Made by a program: the position numbers and the translations under genes. Positions 1-9,318 of a stretch of DNA of 64,000 nucleotides are shown one piece after another (the first letter of the stretch is position 1; the number at the start of each line of letters is the position of its first letter). The stretch lies in the NCBI RefSeq assembly GCF_000758585.1, contig NZ_CP009281.1:5518001-5582000 (forward strand). The letters are read 5' to 3'. Origin of the DNA: Paenibacillus sp. FSL R5-0345 (GTDB lineage Bacteria; Bacillota; Bacilli; Paenibacillales; Paenibacillaceae). Under the pieces are notes generated by a model, which was not told the DNA's origin, searched no databases, and worked only from the letters and a program-made list of their open reading frames with translations.

Positions 1-258
1 AATAAACGGGCTGATATTGATAGCGGTATCTACAAGGGCTTAGATCCACAGGGTGATTCTGATGTATCGGTAGCCTGGTCGCGTATTTCTCAAAATTGGG
101 AGGAAGTTCTCCCTGAGCTGATTACGGCCAAGAATGAGGCTGACTTTGATAAAATCTTTGAAAACTTCCTTGACCGCCGCGAGAATTACAGCTTCGGCAA
201 GGTGATGGAATACCGCCAGGCTGAACTGGATGTGCGAAAATCCAAAATGGCAGAGTAA
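1..258 (+). CDS. Sugar ABC transporter substrate-binding lipoprotein, C-terminal end (partial)
   Basis: The window opens inside this gene. Frame 1 is open from base 1 and codes for 85 residues ending in SKMAE before tandem TAA TAA stops. The visible part has tryptophan-rich helices (VAWSRISQNWEEVLPELI) and an acidic stretch with DFDKIFENFLDRREN, which resembles the C-terminal lobe of the roughly 550-residue extracellular solute-binding proteins common in Paenibacillus sugar importers. The adjoining YesM/YesN-type pair fits the usual arrangement of such importers with a sensor kinase and an AraC-type regulator. The N-terminal lipoprotein signal and the permeases would lie to the left of the window. 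The family call rests on a short tail and on context. Confidence 0.7.
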   Translation, partial: NKRADIDSGIYKGLDPQGDSDVSVAWSRISQNWEEVLPELITAKNEADFDKIFENFLDRRENYSFGKVMEYRQAELDVRKSKMAE

Positions 259-279
259 TAATCCCCGTATAAAGATTGC

Positions 280-316
280 TGCCGGTCACCGAAATGGTGG
301 CCGGTATTCCCTTTTT
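280..316 (+). terminator. Rho-independent terminator after the binding-protein gene
   Basis: A stem with arms GCCGGTCACC and GGTGGCCGGT (one G-T pair) and a GAAAT loop is followed by ATTCCCTTTTT. It sits 22 bases after the stop codon and separates the importer genes from the histidine kinase gene. Confidence 0.75.
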
Positions 317-406
317 CACTAGTTATAACCATTTGGAAAAACAGCCTAGTTACCTACCAGGCGGTTTGTAATATATGGTATATTACAAGGGTAGGAGGCT
401 GCTTAA

Positions 407-2251
407 ATGAAGTATCTGCTGACTAAAATGAAGAGGCTTTACCGAAATTCACGCATTTCGAAAAAATTGTTTCTGGCCTTTAGCATGATGATTGCCGTTC
501 CTGCGATTGTAGTATCTTTTTTATTTATTCGCATGCAGGAAAGCCAGCTATACAAGGACGCTATGGCCACCGGCAGCAGCCATGTCTCACGGCTTAACGA
601 ACAGCTGCGCAGCAGAATGGGCGTTATTGAGAACGCTTCCTCTACTGCGCTGAATCAAAAGGCATTTGTAGATTTTATTCACTCCAATATGCGCGGGGAT
701 GGCCTGCGTCTCGTAAAATTTAGACAAAATCAATTTGAGCAAATGCATAATATCATTCAGAGCCACGAGATGATCAGTGAGCTCAGTTTCTATGTCGATA
801 ATCCAAATCTATTTGAGATTTGGCCTGAAATCTACCATTATGACAAGTTTTGGCCGCAGGACTACTGGGTGACCCTTCGGGAGGAAGGTGGTGCGGCATT
901 CCGCCTATTTGCTTTTAAGGATGGCGAGCATACGCTATCTTATTACCGACTGGTACGCCTACAAGGGCAGCAGCAGAAACTCCCTACCATTATGGAAATT
1001 CGCGCCCAGCATAGCGTCTTTTTCAGTGACCTGCTTGAGGATAGCGGGGGAGATTTCTTTTCTGTAGTGATGGACGGAAGCAACCCTTCCCGCTCTGTTT
1101 ACAATCCTGATCATCTCTTTTCTCAAAATGCCGGGGAGGATTTGGATAAAATTCTGGGCAGCATTCATCAACAGCTGGATGTGCTTCAGCAAAGTAGCCC
1201 CAGCCCCATTAAGGTTGAGGTCGGCAACCATACTTACTACGCATTGTATCGGTACATCGCCCCCTTGAACGCCTATGTCGTAGATATTGCCTCTCATCAG
1301 GCACTGATGAAGGGTCCGCGGAGCTGGTATCTACTCGTTGTAGCGATCACACTATGTGTACTGCTCCTGATGCTGCTGCTCGTTTCACATACTACCCGGC
1401 GTATATTCAGACGGCTGGACAGGGTTCTGGCTTCTATGCGTAAGGTGCGGCAAGGACAATTGGATGCAAAAATCGAAACCGGTCTCGGTGCGAACGAAAC
1501 CGGTGATGAAATTGATGAGGTGGCCGTCAGCTACAATAACATGTTAGACGAGATCAAGCATCTGATGACTCAGGTGGTAGATAAGCAACTGGTTGCCAAA
1601 AATGCTCAACTTCACTCGCTGCATTCGCAGATCAATTCGCATTTTTTATATAACGCACTGGAATCTATTCGTATGCTCGCGGAGGTTCAGCGACAGCCTG
1701 CGATCGCCGACGCGTTGGTGTCTCTAGGTTCCCAACTGCGTTACAGCATGCAGTGGCGCAGCGATACGGTTGCCCTTAGCGAAGAACTTGCCAACATACA
1801 CAGCTATATCCGCTTCATAAATTTTATGGAAGGCGGCAACATTGTATTGATGGCTGATCTCCCCCAGGAGGTGCTGCGTTATACAATTCCTAAAATGTGC
1901 ATGCAGCCCATCGTCGAAAATGCCGTTCATCACGCGGCGCCTTCAGGCGGCAGTGTAAATATCCAAATTACCGTATCAGTAGAGAATGAAAGCCTTCTGC
2001 TAATAAAAATACGAGATGATGGTGCAGGTGTTAACCCAGAGATGCTGTACAATTTGCAAGCTGTGCTACTAGGCGATATGGATTCGCCGATTGTCACCAG
2101 CAAGAACGGACTGGGCCTGGAGAACGTGCATAAACGCATACAACTTCATTATGGCAAGAGCTGCGGTCTTTGGATTGACAGTATGCAGGGTGCCTATACC
2201 TGTGTGACCATACGTTTGCCTTGGGAAAATGTGAATCTTGGAGGATGGTAG
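407..2251 (+). CDS. YesM-type sensor histidine kinase
   Basis: This 614-residue membrane kinase senses an extracellular signal and phosphorylates the response regulator encoded next to it. A membrane helix near residues 20-42 and a second near 308-328 enclose a long extracellular sensor region. A HAMP-like linker follows (around 330-385), then the His_kinase block HSQINSHFLYNALESIRM with the phospho-acceptor His412. The N-box MQPIVENAVHHA (about 497-510) and the glycine-rich GLGLENVHKRI complete the ATPase domain. The start has a good ribosome site (GTAGGAGG, 8 bases before the ATG). The stop codon is 3 bases before the regulator's ATG, so the two are co-translated. Its neighbours (a sugar-binding protein before, a beta-glucanase after) suggest, but do not prove, sensing of a glucan-derived sugar. 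Confidence 0.92.
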   Translation: MKYLLTKMKRLYRNSRISKKLFLAFSMMIAVPAIVVSFLFIRMQESQLYKDAMATGSSHVSRLNEQLRSRMGVIENASSTALNQKAFVDFIHSNMRGDGLRLVKFRQNQFEQMHNIIQSHEMISELSFYVDNPNLFEIWPEIYHYDKFWPQDYWVTLREEGGAAFRLFAFKDGEHTLSYYRLVRLQGQQQKLPTIMEIRAQHSVFFSDLLEDSGGDFFSVVMDGSNPSRSVYNPDHLFSQNAGEDLDKILGSIHQQLDVLQQSSPSPIKVEVGNHTYYALYRYIAPLNAYVVDIASHQALMKGPRSWYLLVVAITLCVLLLMLLLVSHTTRRIFRRLDRVLASMRKVRQGQLDAKIETGLGANETGDEIDEVAVSYNNMLDEIKHLMTQVVDKQLVAKNAQLHSLHSQINSHFLYNALESIRMLAEVQRQPAIADALVSLGSQLRYSMQWRSDTVALSEELANIHSYIRFINFMEGGNIVLMADLPQEVLRYTIPKMCMQPIVENAVHHAAPSGGSVNIQITVSVENESLLLIKIRDDGAGVNPEMLYNLQAVLLGDMDSPIVTSKNGLGLENVHKRIQLHYGKSCGLWIDSMQGAYTCVTIRLPWENVNLGGW

Positions 2252-2254
2252 AGT

Positions 2255-3826
2255 ATGATCAATATTCTGATAGTCGATGATCAAAAGCATATTCGCGATG
2301 GACTTCAGGCCATGCTGCCCCAATTTCCCCTGCAGCTGGACAACATTTACTGTGCCGTAAACGGCATCGAGGCTTTGGGAATATTACGTCAACACAACAT
2401 TCAACTGGTGATTACTGATATCCGAATGCCTGATATGGATGGGCTAACACTGATGGCCCGGAGCAAAGCGGAACGCATCGAGGTGGAATACCTGATTATT
2501 AGCGGCTTCAGTGATTTTGCTTATGCTCAAAAAGCCATCGAACTCGGGGCAAAGGGCTACCTGCTTAAGCCCGTAAAACGTGAAGATTTACAAACCGCGG
2601 TAGAACATGTAGCGCATGAAATAAAAACCCGGCAGGCGCTCTCGCGCAATATGGAGCATATCTCCCGTCGTGCTCAAGAGACCGACCGCAAAGAACTGAG
2701 TATGTATATGCAGGGCGCGGTGAGCGATGAGTCGTGGGTCCTCCAGACCCAGCAGCAGAATCCAAAGTTATGGAGTAATTACCGCCTATGCCTGCTGCGG
2801 GAGGAACTATGGATTAACCAACCGGGGGCTAATAGTAGCCACAGCATGGAATCTATTGCCTATCGTGTATATGGCAGACAAGGTTGCATATGCCTGCAAC
2901 ACCGCCCGTATCTGATCCTCGCGGTGGATGCGTCCGTAGATACGGGCGCCTTTCCGTCCGCTCTTAAGACAGGACAGATTGATGCCATCACTGCCATGAC
3001 CAGCCCGCAGCAAGGGTTGAAGGCACTGCCCCTCAGCTATACACAAGCGCTTGAGCTCTACCGCCACAGTTACCTTTTTCCTGAAAAGAGCTGCATTCTA
3101 CCTACGCATATTGTAAGGCTGGAACAGCAGTGGGAGCTTCCCTATGAGGAGCTGTATGCCCTGTTCCAATTAGTCGGTAGCAAGAATAGCGGTGCAATTA
3201 CCCAAGGTATTTCTATGATATTTCACAAAGATACGCTGCAACGCTATCACATCCACTACACTCAGCAGCTATGCCGTTCCATCGTGCAAATGCTGGAGGA
3301 ATACGTACGTGTCATCCGCCCATACATGGGAGAAGAAGCGCTGGACATCGAATGTTTGCGTAATCTATTCGACTATCCGGGCATTCGCGATTATATTCAG
3401 GCGTTGCAACAACAACTGCTTCGGCTGAACCAATTCTATTACGAATATAAGTGCAGCTACCGAAACTCGCAGGATTTAAATGAAGCCATTCGTTTTATAC
3501 ACGAAAGTTATCATAAACCACTGGACCTCGCGATGGTATCCAACCACGTGTCGCTTAATTATGCCTATTTTTCTAATCTGTTCAAGAAGAATATCGGCAA
3601 AGGCTTTGCAGAATACCTGCGCGACGTGCGCCTGGATAAAGCTCGACGGCTGCTGGCTGAGACCGATCATAAAATCGTAGAGGTAGCCACCATGGTAGGG
3701 TATGAAAGCTATAAAAGCTTTACACGTGCCTTCCGGGATGTCATGGACATGCAACCCACAGAGTACCGCCAAATGATTCGCCGGAAGCATGACAGAGAAG
3801 ACAATTACCAGGACACAGCGCTATAA
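2255..3826 (+). CDS. YesN-type response regulator, REC plus AraC HTH
   Basis: This 523-residue cytoplasmic transcription factor pairs with the preceding kinase. The receiver domain covers residues 1-120: acidic pocket VDD at 7-9, phospho-acceptor Asp55 in VITDIRMPDMDG, and the conserved lysine in GYLLKPVKRED. A long middle region without a clear signature follows. The C-terminal AraC-type double helix-turn-helix is at about 410-512, including NYAYFSNLFKKNIGKGF and the second-helix signature KIVEVATMVGYESYKSFTRAF. Its ribosome site (GGAGG) lies in the last codons of the kinase gene. Regulators of this class usually activate adjacent importer or glycosidase genes. The GH16 gene 135 bases downstream is a plausible target, but no binding site was identified. 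Confidence 0.92.
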   Translation: MINILIVDDQKHIRDGLQAMLPQFPLQLDNIYCAVNGIEALGILRQHNIQLVITDIRMPDMDGLTLMARSKAERIEVEYLIISGFSDFAYAQKAIELGAKGYLLKPVKREDLQTAVEHVAHEIKTRQALSRNMEHISRRAQETDRKELSMYMQGAVSDESWVLQTQQQNPKLWSNYRLCLLREELWINQPGANSSHSMESIAYRVYGRQGCICLQHRPYLILAVDASVDTGAFPSALKTGQIDAITAMTSPQQGLKALPLSYTQALELYRHSYLFPEKSCILPTHIVRLEQQWELPYEELYALFQLVGSKNSGAITQGISMIFHKDTLQRYHIHYTQQLCRSIVQMLEEYVRVIRPYMGEEALDIECLRNLFDYPGIRDYIQALQQQLLRLNQFYYEYKCSYRNSQDLNEAIRFIHESYHKPLDLAMVSNHVSLNYAYFSNLFKKNIGKGFAEYLRDVRLDKARRLLAETDHKIVEVATMVGYESYKSFTRAFRDVMDMQPTEYRQMIRRKHDREDNYQDTAL

Positions 3827-3916
3827 ATAATCAAAAGCCAAAAAATTGGGTTATAACAAAAATAATTGTACCTTTTAGCTGATTATTATATTCGATAGAA
3901 TAGAGTTGTTCCTAAA

Positions 3917-3930
3917 TGAAAGCGGTTTCG
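3917..3930 (+). promoter_or_regulatory. Putative CcpA-binding cre site in the GH16 leader
   Basis: The 14-mer TGAAAGCGGTTTCG matches 13 of 14 positions of the catabolite-responsive element consensus TGWAANCGNTNWCA. It lies 31 bases before the beta-glucanase start codon, after AT-rich promoter-like sequence. A cre at this place would block transcription when glucose-like sugars are available. No single -35/-10 pair upstream stands out. Confidence 0.6.
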
Positions 3931-3961
3931 TTTTCTATTATTTGATTAAAGGAGGGCAAGT

Positions 3962-6586
3962 ATGAAGCGAATTCACAATACGGAGAGTGGTTTTAAGCAG
4001 AAGGTATTCAGTTTGTTCTTAGCGGTAGTGCTGTTGGCTGGTGTTGGTCTATTGCCGACTTCGAAGGTGCAAGCAGCAGTAACCACAGTTACCTCTATGT
4101 CTTACTTTTCAGCGGCAGACGGACCTGTCATCTCAAAATCAGGGGTTGGACACGCTAGCTATGGATTCGTCATGCCTACATTCAATGGTGGCTCCGCTAC
4201 CTGGAATGATGTTTCCGATGATGTCGGTGTAAAAGTGAAAGTTGCTGGCAGTTGGGTTGATATAGACAGTGCCGGCGGCTATACCTACAACCAAAACTGG
4301 GGACACTGGAGTGACGGCGGCTTGAATGGCTATTGGTTCACGCTCTCCGCAACCACTGAAATTCAGTTGTACTCCAAAGCTAACGGGGTAACACTGGATT
4401 ACACCCTAGTATTTCAGAACATAAACAAGACAACTATCACCGCTATGGCGCCTACACAAGGGCCGCAGATTACGGCAGGTTTCACCGGTAGTGCCGGCTT
4501 TACTTATCCTACCTTCAACAACGATTCGACGGTAACGTATGAAGCAGTGGCTGACGATTTGAAGGTATATGTAAAACCTGTAAACAGCAGTACCTGGATT
4601 GATATTGACAATAACGCAGCCAGCGGCTGGATCTATGATAACAACTTCGGACAATTCACTGAAGGGGGCGGCGGCTACTGGTTTACCGTAACGGAGTCTA
4701 TCCATGTAAAATTAGAATCGAAGACCTCTTCAGCTAACGTCATTTACACTCTCACCTTTAATAAACCTGTAAGAACTTCATACGTCCTCACTCCCTATGA
4801 GGGAACGACCTTTACCGCAGATGCGAAAGGCGTCATAGGTGTACCGCTGCCCAAGATTGATGGGGGAGCACCTATTGGCACCGAGCTCAGAAATTACGTT
4901 TACCAGATTAACATCAACGGACAATGGGTGGCTATGAGTGATTCCAGTCAGAGCGGATTTGTATACGCCGGTAACGGCTATAACAACATGTCCGATGCCA
5001 ACCAATGGGGATATTGGGCTGACTATATCTATGGGCTTTGGTTCCAGCCCGTACAAGAGGATGTGCAGATTCGTATCGGCTATCCATTGAATGGACAGAC
5101 GGGCGGAAATGTGGGCAACAATTACGTCAACTACACCTTTATTGGCAATCCCGATGCCCCGCGTCCGGATGTATCCGATCATGATGACATTGCTATCGGA
5201 ACACCAAACGACCCAGCCATTGAAGGCATGAATCTCATCTGGCAGGATGAATTTAACGGAACCACGCTCGATACGAATAAATGGAGCTATGAGCAGGGTT
5301 ATTATATCACTGACGATCCCAATAGTTGGGGTTGGGGCAACGCGGAACTTCAGCACTATACAGACAGTGCACAAAATATATTTGTACAGGACGGAAAGCT
5401 AAACATCCGAGCATTGCACGATTCCAAATCCTTTCCGCAGGACCCAAACCGGTATGCACAATATTCCTCCGGTAAAATTAACACCAAAGATCAGTTGTCC
5501 TTCCAGTACGGAAGAGTAGACATTCGTGCCAAGCTGCCTACAGGTAATGGCGTCTGGCCAGCACTCTGGATGCTTCCGAAAGATTCCGCCTATGGTGCAT
5601 GGGCCGCATCCGGCGAAATTGATATTATGGAAGCCAAAGGACGCTTGCCTGGCACGACCAGCGGCGCCATACACTTTGGTGGTCAATGGCCGGTGAACAG
5701 ATATATTGCGGGTGAGTATCACTTCTCTGAAGGCCAGACCTTCGCCAATGATTATCATGTGTACTCCATGGTCTGGGAAGAAGATAATATGAAATGGTAT
5801 GTAGATGGAAAGTTCTTCTTTAAAGTGAGCAGAGATCAATGGTATTCCGTAGCTGCACCGAACAATCCGAATGCCCCATTCGATCAGCCCTTCTACATCA
5901 TTATGAATTTGGCGATCGGCGGATATTTTGACAACGGTCATACCCCGGACCCATCCGATATCCCTGCAACAATGCAGGTCGATTATGTACGTGTCTATAA
6001 AGAAGGCAACAGCCAGAATCCGGGTAACGAAGTACCGGTTACCGGTGTAACCCTGAATCAGACCACTGCACAGATGGAAGTCGGACAGACTGTACAGTTG
6101 AACGCCAATGTAGCCCCGTCTAATGCAACGAATAAGCAGGTCACTTGGGCCGTGTCGAACGCCAGCGTCGCTTCCGTGAATCCGAACGGTCTCGTGACGG
6201 GAATCGTTCCGGGCACGACAACCGTAACGGCTACAACAGCCAACGGCAATAAAACAGCCACTTCCACCATCACTGTTGTACCGGCATCATCATCCGGTGT
6301 TATCATTGTTGGCGATGAGGTGCGTGGCTTGAAGAAAATAGGCGACGACCTGCTGTTCTATGTGAACGGCGCAACCTTTGCCGACTTACACTATAAGCTA
6401 AATAACGGTGGGCAGCTGAACGTAGCCATGACCCCGGCAGGGAACGGTAACTATACCTACCCTGTAAATAACCTGCAACAAGGGGATACCATCGAGTACT
6501 CCTTCACCTATAATCCGGGGCAAGGGGCCGTCGATTCTCCGACACTCACCTATATCCATGGGGTAACCCAAGGAACACCGGAGTAA
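3962..6586 (+). CDS. Secreted modular GH16 beta-1,3(-1,3/1,4)-glucanase
   Basis: An exported endo-beta-glucanase of 874 residues. A signal peptide ends near VQAA (38-39). Three tandem repeats of about 100-130 residues follow (about 45-148, 150-263, 265-398), each with a tryptophan/glycine motif such as NGYWFTL, GGYWFTV or YGLWFQP; they look like beta-sandwich accessory modules, and I cannot name the family. The GH16 catalytic domain (about 421-682) begins NLIWQDEFNG and holds the active site GEIDIMEAKG, with nucleophile Glu552, Asp554 and acid/base Glu557. Next are a Big_2 immunoglobulin-like domain (about 689-770, VPVTGVTLNQTTAQMEVGQT) and a C-terminal module of about 95 residues that resembles CBM56 beta-1,3-glucan binding domains. 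The ribosome site AAAGGAGGG is strong. Substrate (laminarin-like or mixed-linkage glucan) is inferred from the family. Confidence 0.9.
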   Translation: MKRIHNTESGFKQKVFSLFLAVVLLAGVGLLPTSKVQAAVTTVTSMSYFSAADGPVISKSGVGHASYGFVMPTFNGGSATWNDVSDDVGVKVKVAGSWVDIDSAGGYTYNQNWGHWSDGGLNGYWFTLSATTEIQLYSKANGVTLDYTLVFQNINKTTITAMAPTQGPQITAGFTGSAGFTYPTFNNDSTVTYEAVADDLKVYVKPVNSSTWIDIDNNAASGWIYDNNFGQFTEGGGGYWFTVTESIHVKLESKTSSANVIYTLTFNKPVRTSYVLTPYEGTTFTADAKGVIGVPLPKIDGGAPIGTELRNYVYQININGQWVAMSDSSQSGFVYAGNGYNNMSDANQWGYWADYIYGLWFQPVQEDVQIRIGYPLNGQTGGNVGNNYVNYTFIGNPDAPRPDVSDHDDIAIGTPNDPAIEGMNLIWQDEFNGTTLDTNKWSYEQGYYITDDPNSWGWGNAELQHYTDSAQNIFVQDGKLNIRALHDSKSFPQDPNRYAQYSSGKINTKDQLSFQYGRVDIRAKLPTGNGVWPALWMLPKDSAYGAWAASGEIDIMEAKGRLPGTTSGAIHFGGQWPVNRYIAGEYHFSEGQTFANDYHVYSMVWEEDNMKWYVDGKFFFKVSRDQWYSVAAPNNPNAPFDQPFYIIMNLAIGGYFDNGHTPDPSDIPATMQVDYVRVYKEGNSQNPGNEVPVTGVTLNQTTAQMEVGQTVQLNANVAPSNATNKQVTWAVSNASVASVNPNGLVTGIVPGTTTVTATTANGNKTATSTITVVPASSSGVIIVGDEVRGLKKIGDDLLFYVNGATFADLHYKLNNGGQLNVAMTPAGNGNYTYPVNNLQQGDTIEYSFTYNPGQGAVDSPTLTYIHGVTQGTPE

Positions 6587-6621
6587 TCTAGATGAACCCT
6601 AGGCAAAATGCATAAACACGA

Positions 6622-6671
6622 ATAGGCGAAGAGGAAGTGTTGGAACTTCCCTCTCGCCTATATTGTTGTTT
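6622..6671 (+). terminator. Terminator after the beta-glucanase gene
   Basis: A 17-bp stem with arms ATAGGCGAAGAGGAAGT and ACTTCCCTCTCGCCTAT (nearly perfect) is followed by ATTGTTGTTT. It may work in both directions, because the next gene is convergent. Confidence 0.75.
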
Positions 6672-6799
6672 CTGTCATGCTGTTCTCCTCGGTGGAAGAT
6701 CGGCTAGCTAGCCTCATGATTATGAGCCGCCTATTCAAAAAAGAAAGTGCGAAAAAGCCGGTTCATCACCGGAAGCTTTTCTCACCTTCGCTCTCTTGT

Positions 6800-7180
6800 C
6801 TAAATCAACGCGTCGAAATGTCCCTCCGAGTTCACCGTCGCCGTCCGGGGATCGGTCAAACCGATGCCCTTGAGGCCTCCCTTCCACTCATTCCGCCAGA
6901 GGGAGGGGTGATCTTGTAGCGGAGAAGCCGGTACAAAATTTACGGGGCTGCTACTCCCGCTTTTCTGTACGAGTTGGGACTCCAGCAGCCGGATTTGCCG
7001 CTGCAGCTGCTCCCGGCGATAAGGAGTCTGCATCTCGCTTCCTTGTGCTGCATTCACTTTATCCAGTTCCATCATCAGCCGGTTCCGCTGTTTTTCCAGG
7101 GAACTGACCTCACTCTGTGTACCGCCGTAGGCCGCAATGGCCTGTAACGGACGGATGCCTGCTACTGTCAGTGCTGCCAT
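6800..7180 (-). CDS. Small coiled-coil protein, FlxA-like
   Basis: A 126-residue protein with no signal peptide. Residues about 20-72 form a heptad-rich coiled coil (EVSSLEKQRNRLMMELDKVN, then RREQLQRQIRLLESQLVQK), similar in style to FlxA-like proteins. The N-terminal stretch TVAGIRPLQAIAAYGGTQ and the C-terminal tail look unstructured. The ATG is preceded by GGAGTGAAGGATC, an acceptable ribosome site. It lies convergent to the beta-glucanase gene and alone on its strand. The function is unknown; FlxA-like is a weak resemblance based on the coiled coil only. Confidence 0.6.
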   Translation of the reverse strand: MAALTVAGIRPLQAIAAYGGTQSEVSSLEKQRNRLMMELDKVNAAQGSEMQTPYRREQLQRQIRLLESQLVQKSGSSSPVNFVPASPLQDHPSLWRNEWKGGLKGIGLTDPRTATVNSEGHFDALI

Positions 7181-7814
7181 GATCCTTCACTCCGTTTCCT
7201 TGGCTTCCACTCCAAATTCAACCAAATTTGAAAGTTCTAATCATCTTTATTACCCGCCAATCCTCTTCATGACAACATCACAGCCTCAATTGGAAAATAA
7301 TCGTCGTATAGTCACATTTGGCCGCTTGTTTCGACCATACCAAAGACCCACCGAAGGCTGGCTAAAGTCCCTTTATTGCCCCCTTACTCGTCCTTCAACC
7401 CCCACTGATACAAAAATGACAGACACTACTGTTAGGACAAACGTCCATACCAAGATAATGAGGTCCAGCTCGAAATATATAATAATGAGAATGGTCCACT
7501 AATTGACTCATCAATAGCTGTTTCCGCTTCAAGTCCGTTATAATGACAATCGATTGGTTCAACGTCATATTTAATTCAATCTTCGGTAGAAATAATTCCC
7601 CCTCATAATACATTGATTAAAATTGCATTCCGTCCTCCCGATCAGTGCCTCTTTAGGATATATAAAACAATAATAAATTTTAGATACTTTCTTGTTAGTT
7701 TCTATTGATGTAATATAACGTGTTCATGATCAGTAGATTCCTTTCAATTAACAAGTATAAGAGATGGAAATAAGGGCTAATTTAAGACCATCTGTTATGC
7801 AAGGGGCTCAGCAT
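7181..7814. other. Gene-poor stretch with a possible decayed small membrane-protein gene
   Basis: No convincing intact gene. On the minus strand, a reading frame ending with TAA at 7373-7375 codes for a hydrophobic segment (DLIILVWTFVLTVVSVIFVS) followed by GVEGRVRGQ. It has no start codon of its own and joins a different open frame further upstream, as if by a frameshift. This could be the remnant of a short membrane protein. The last part holds the leader of the DUF421 gene. Confidence 0.3.
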
Positions 7815-8507
7815 ATGACATATGGAGAAATTCTATTTCGTACGGCAACGTCTTTCGTTGCTCTACTCTTATTGACACGTCTGCTCGGTAAAAAACAAGT
7901 CGGGCATCTAACGTTCTTCAATTATGTAACAGGAATCACCTTCGGCTCCACCACTGCGGAGATTATCGTCAACAGACAAATCACGCTGCTGCAAGGAATA
8001 TCTAGCTTGATCTTATGGTCGCTCTTGGCGTTCATCGTTGCTTGGATCGGATTGCGCTCCGTCAGAGCACGTGAGATTCTCGATGGCCAACCTACGATTC
8101 TCGTCAAACAAGGCAAAATTCTGGAAAAGGCATTGGCTAAGCAGCACCTCAACATCGACGATTTAAGCATGCTGCTTCGGAACAAGGATGTCTTCTCCCC
8201 CACAGATGTCGAAGTTGCTATTTTGGAACCTGACGGTCAACTCAGCGTGTTAAAAAAAGAAGAAATGCTGCCTGCAACAAAAAAGGATGTAAAAGCAACC
8301 GTTATGCCTATTCACAATATCCCGACTGAGCTTATCGTTGATGGTAAAATCGTAGAAAAAAACCTTACTAAAATAGATGTTTCCAAAGTCTGGCTCAACC
8401 AGCAACTAAAGAAAGCCAACATTCATTCTTTTGATCAAGTATTTTACGCAGAGCTCCAATTGGACGGATCGTTATATATCGACAAATACCAGGATTCGAT
8501 TCCATAA
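7815..8507 (+). CDS. DUF421 (YetF/YdfS-type) membrane protein
   Basis: A 230-residue integral membrane protein. The N-terminal half has about three hydrophobic helices (ATSFVALLLLTRLLGKKQVG, a middle helix, and SLILWSLLAFIVAWIG), followed by a cytoplasmic DUF421 domain with the family hallmarks GQPTILVKQGKILEKAL and SWDVEVA-like DVEVAILEPDGQLSVL. I chose the ATG at 7815 because AAGGGGC lies 8 bases before it and the family normally begins close to TYGEILFRT; an in-frame ATG 51 bases upstream would add 17 unusual residues. Bacillus relatives (YetF, YdfS, YdfR) include spore and membrane proteins of poorly known role. No partner gene is adjacent. Confidence 0.88.
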   Translation: MTYGEILFRTATSFVALLLLTRLLGKKQVGHLTFFNYVTGITFGSTTAEIIVNRQITLLQGISSLILWSLLAFIVAWIGLRSVRAREILDGQPTILVKQGKILEKALAKQHLNIDDLSMLLRNKDVFSPTDVEVAILEPDGQLSVLKKEEMLPATKKDVKATVMPIHNIPTELIVDGKIVEKNLTKIDVSKVWLNQQLKKANIHSFDQVFYAELQLDGSLYIDKYQDSIP

Positions 8508-8579
8508 AAAGACCCGATAGCGACAACTTGAGTTCGTCCGACCTTCAACAACTTTAGAAATGCCCCTCTACAACCAAAA

Positions 8580-8622
8580 AAAGAAGGGCTTTTACTTCTG
8601 CAAGTAAAAGTTCCTTCTTTAG
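8580..8622. terminator. Hairpin between convergent genes
   Basis: An 18-bp imperfect stem with arms AAGAAGGGCTTTTACTT and AAGTAAAAGTTCCTTCTT lies between the DUF421 gene and the convergent collagen-like gene. A-rich and T-rich flanks on either side would let it stop transcription from both. Confidence 0.65.
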
Positions 8623-8688
8623 GTACCATATCATGCCTCGCCGCAAAACGTCCCCTTATTTAGGGTCCCCTTCTCGATGCTGTCTGCC

Positions 8689-9081
8689 TTAGAAGCAGGT
8701 GAACGAGCGAATCCGATTCAAATCAATACCGAAGTACCCCCAGAAGAGACCGAACCATCTGAACCCTGCAACAGAATTACGCCCCACGAATACCGGGAAG
8801 AACCAGAATTGCTCGCCGTTGTTCAGCCAAATGTATGTGTTGCGGAACAGACAGCCTCTGATCGCACCAGGGTCGATGGCAAATGCAGTGGCCGACATTT
8901 GCGGTACGAATTGCGGTGGAGGTGCCGTCGGCGCTTGAACGCCTCCCGGTGCAGCTCCTGGAGGTCCCGGAGTCCCAGGAAATCCACCTGGTCCACCCGG
9001 TCCTCCTGGTCCTCCTGGTCCTCCTGGTCCACCCGGAAACCCTGGGAATTGGCCGCTTCCCGGCGTTGGAAAAAATCCCAT
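8689..9081 (-). CDS. Collagen-like (GGP repeat) small protein, probably spore surface
   Basis: This 130-residue protein has a short N-terminus (MGFFPTPGSG), a run of GGP triplets at about 17-33, then a proline-rich linker (APTAPPPQF). A compact C-terminal domain (about 62-130) is rich in aromatic residues (WLNNGEQFWFFPVFVGR, FRWFGLFWGYFGIDLNRI). The ribosome site AAAGGAGCG is 8 bases before the ATG. Overlapping frames on both strands over the GGP repeats are by-products of the repeated DNA. Collagen-like repeats in Bacillales are typical of exosporium or coat proteins; the location is inferred. The C-terminal domain is not one I can name. The sporulation-linked YheC/D-like gene nearby supports the guess. 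Confidence 0.75.
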   Translation of the reverse strand: MGFFPTPGSGQFPGFPGGPGGPGGPGGPGGPGGFPGTPGPPGAAPGGVQAPTAPPPQFVPQMSATAFAIDPGAIRGCLFRNTYIWLNNGEQFWFFPVFVGRNSVAGFRWFGLFWGYFGIDLNRIRSFTCF

Positions 9082-9318
9082 ATGTGATCGCTCCTTTCAA
9101 TGAGTAGGCACAATCATCATATGCATTCGCGGAAAGAGTGTTTGGGCGAATGCCAATAAATAATCCACGCCCAGCCGAAGCTGAACAGTAATGAAATTTA
9201 GCCACCTAAAAGCCTTTTTCACCTGCTTCGGCTCATAAATATGGACGAATATCCACTTATACTGATTCCTAATTTGACTTAGAATTACCGTAGAAGATTG
9301 AAAAAGGCTGTGATTCTA

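Noticed and set aside
4406..5941. Long minus-strand frames opposite the glucanase gene
   Set aside because: They are shadows of the GH16 coding sequence, without starts or motifs.
7137..7502. Plus-strand 121-codon frame
   Set aside because: It lies partly opposite the coiled-coil gene, has no ribosome site and no protein-like pattern.
8777..9205. Several long overlapping frames on both strands over the collagen-like gene
   Set aside because: They come from the repeated GGP codons read in other frames; only 8689-9081 on the minus strand has a proper ribosome site and sensible ends.
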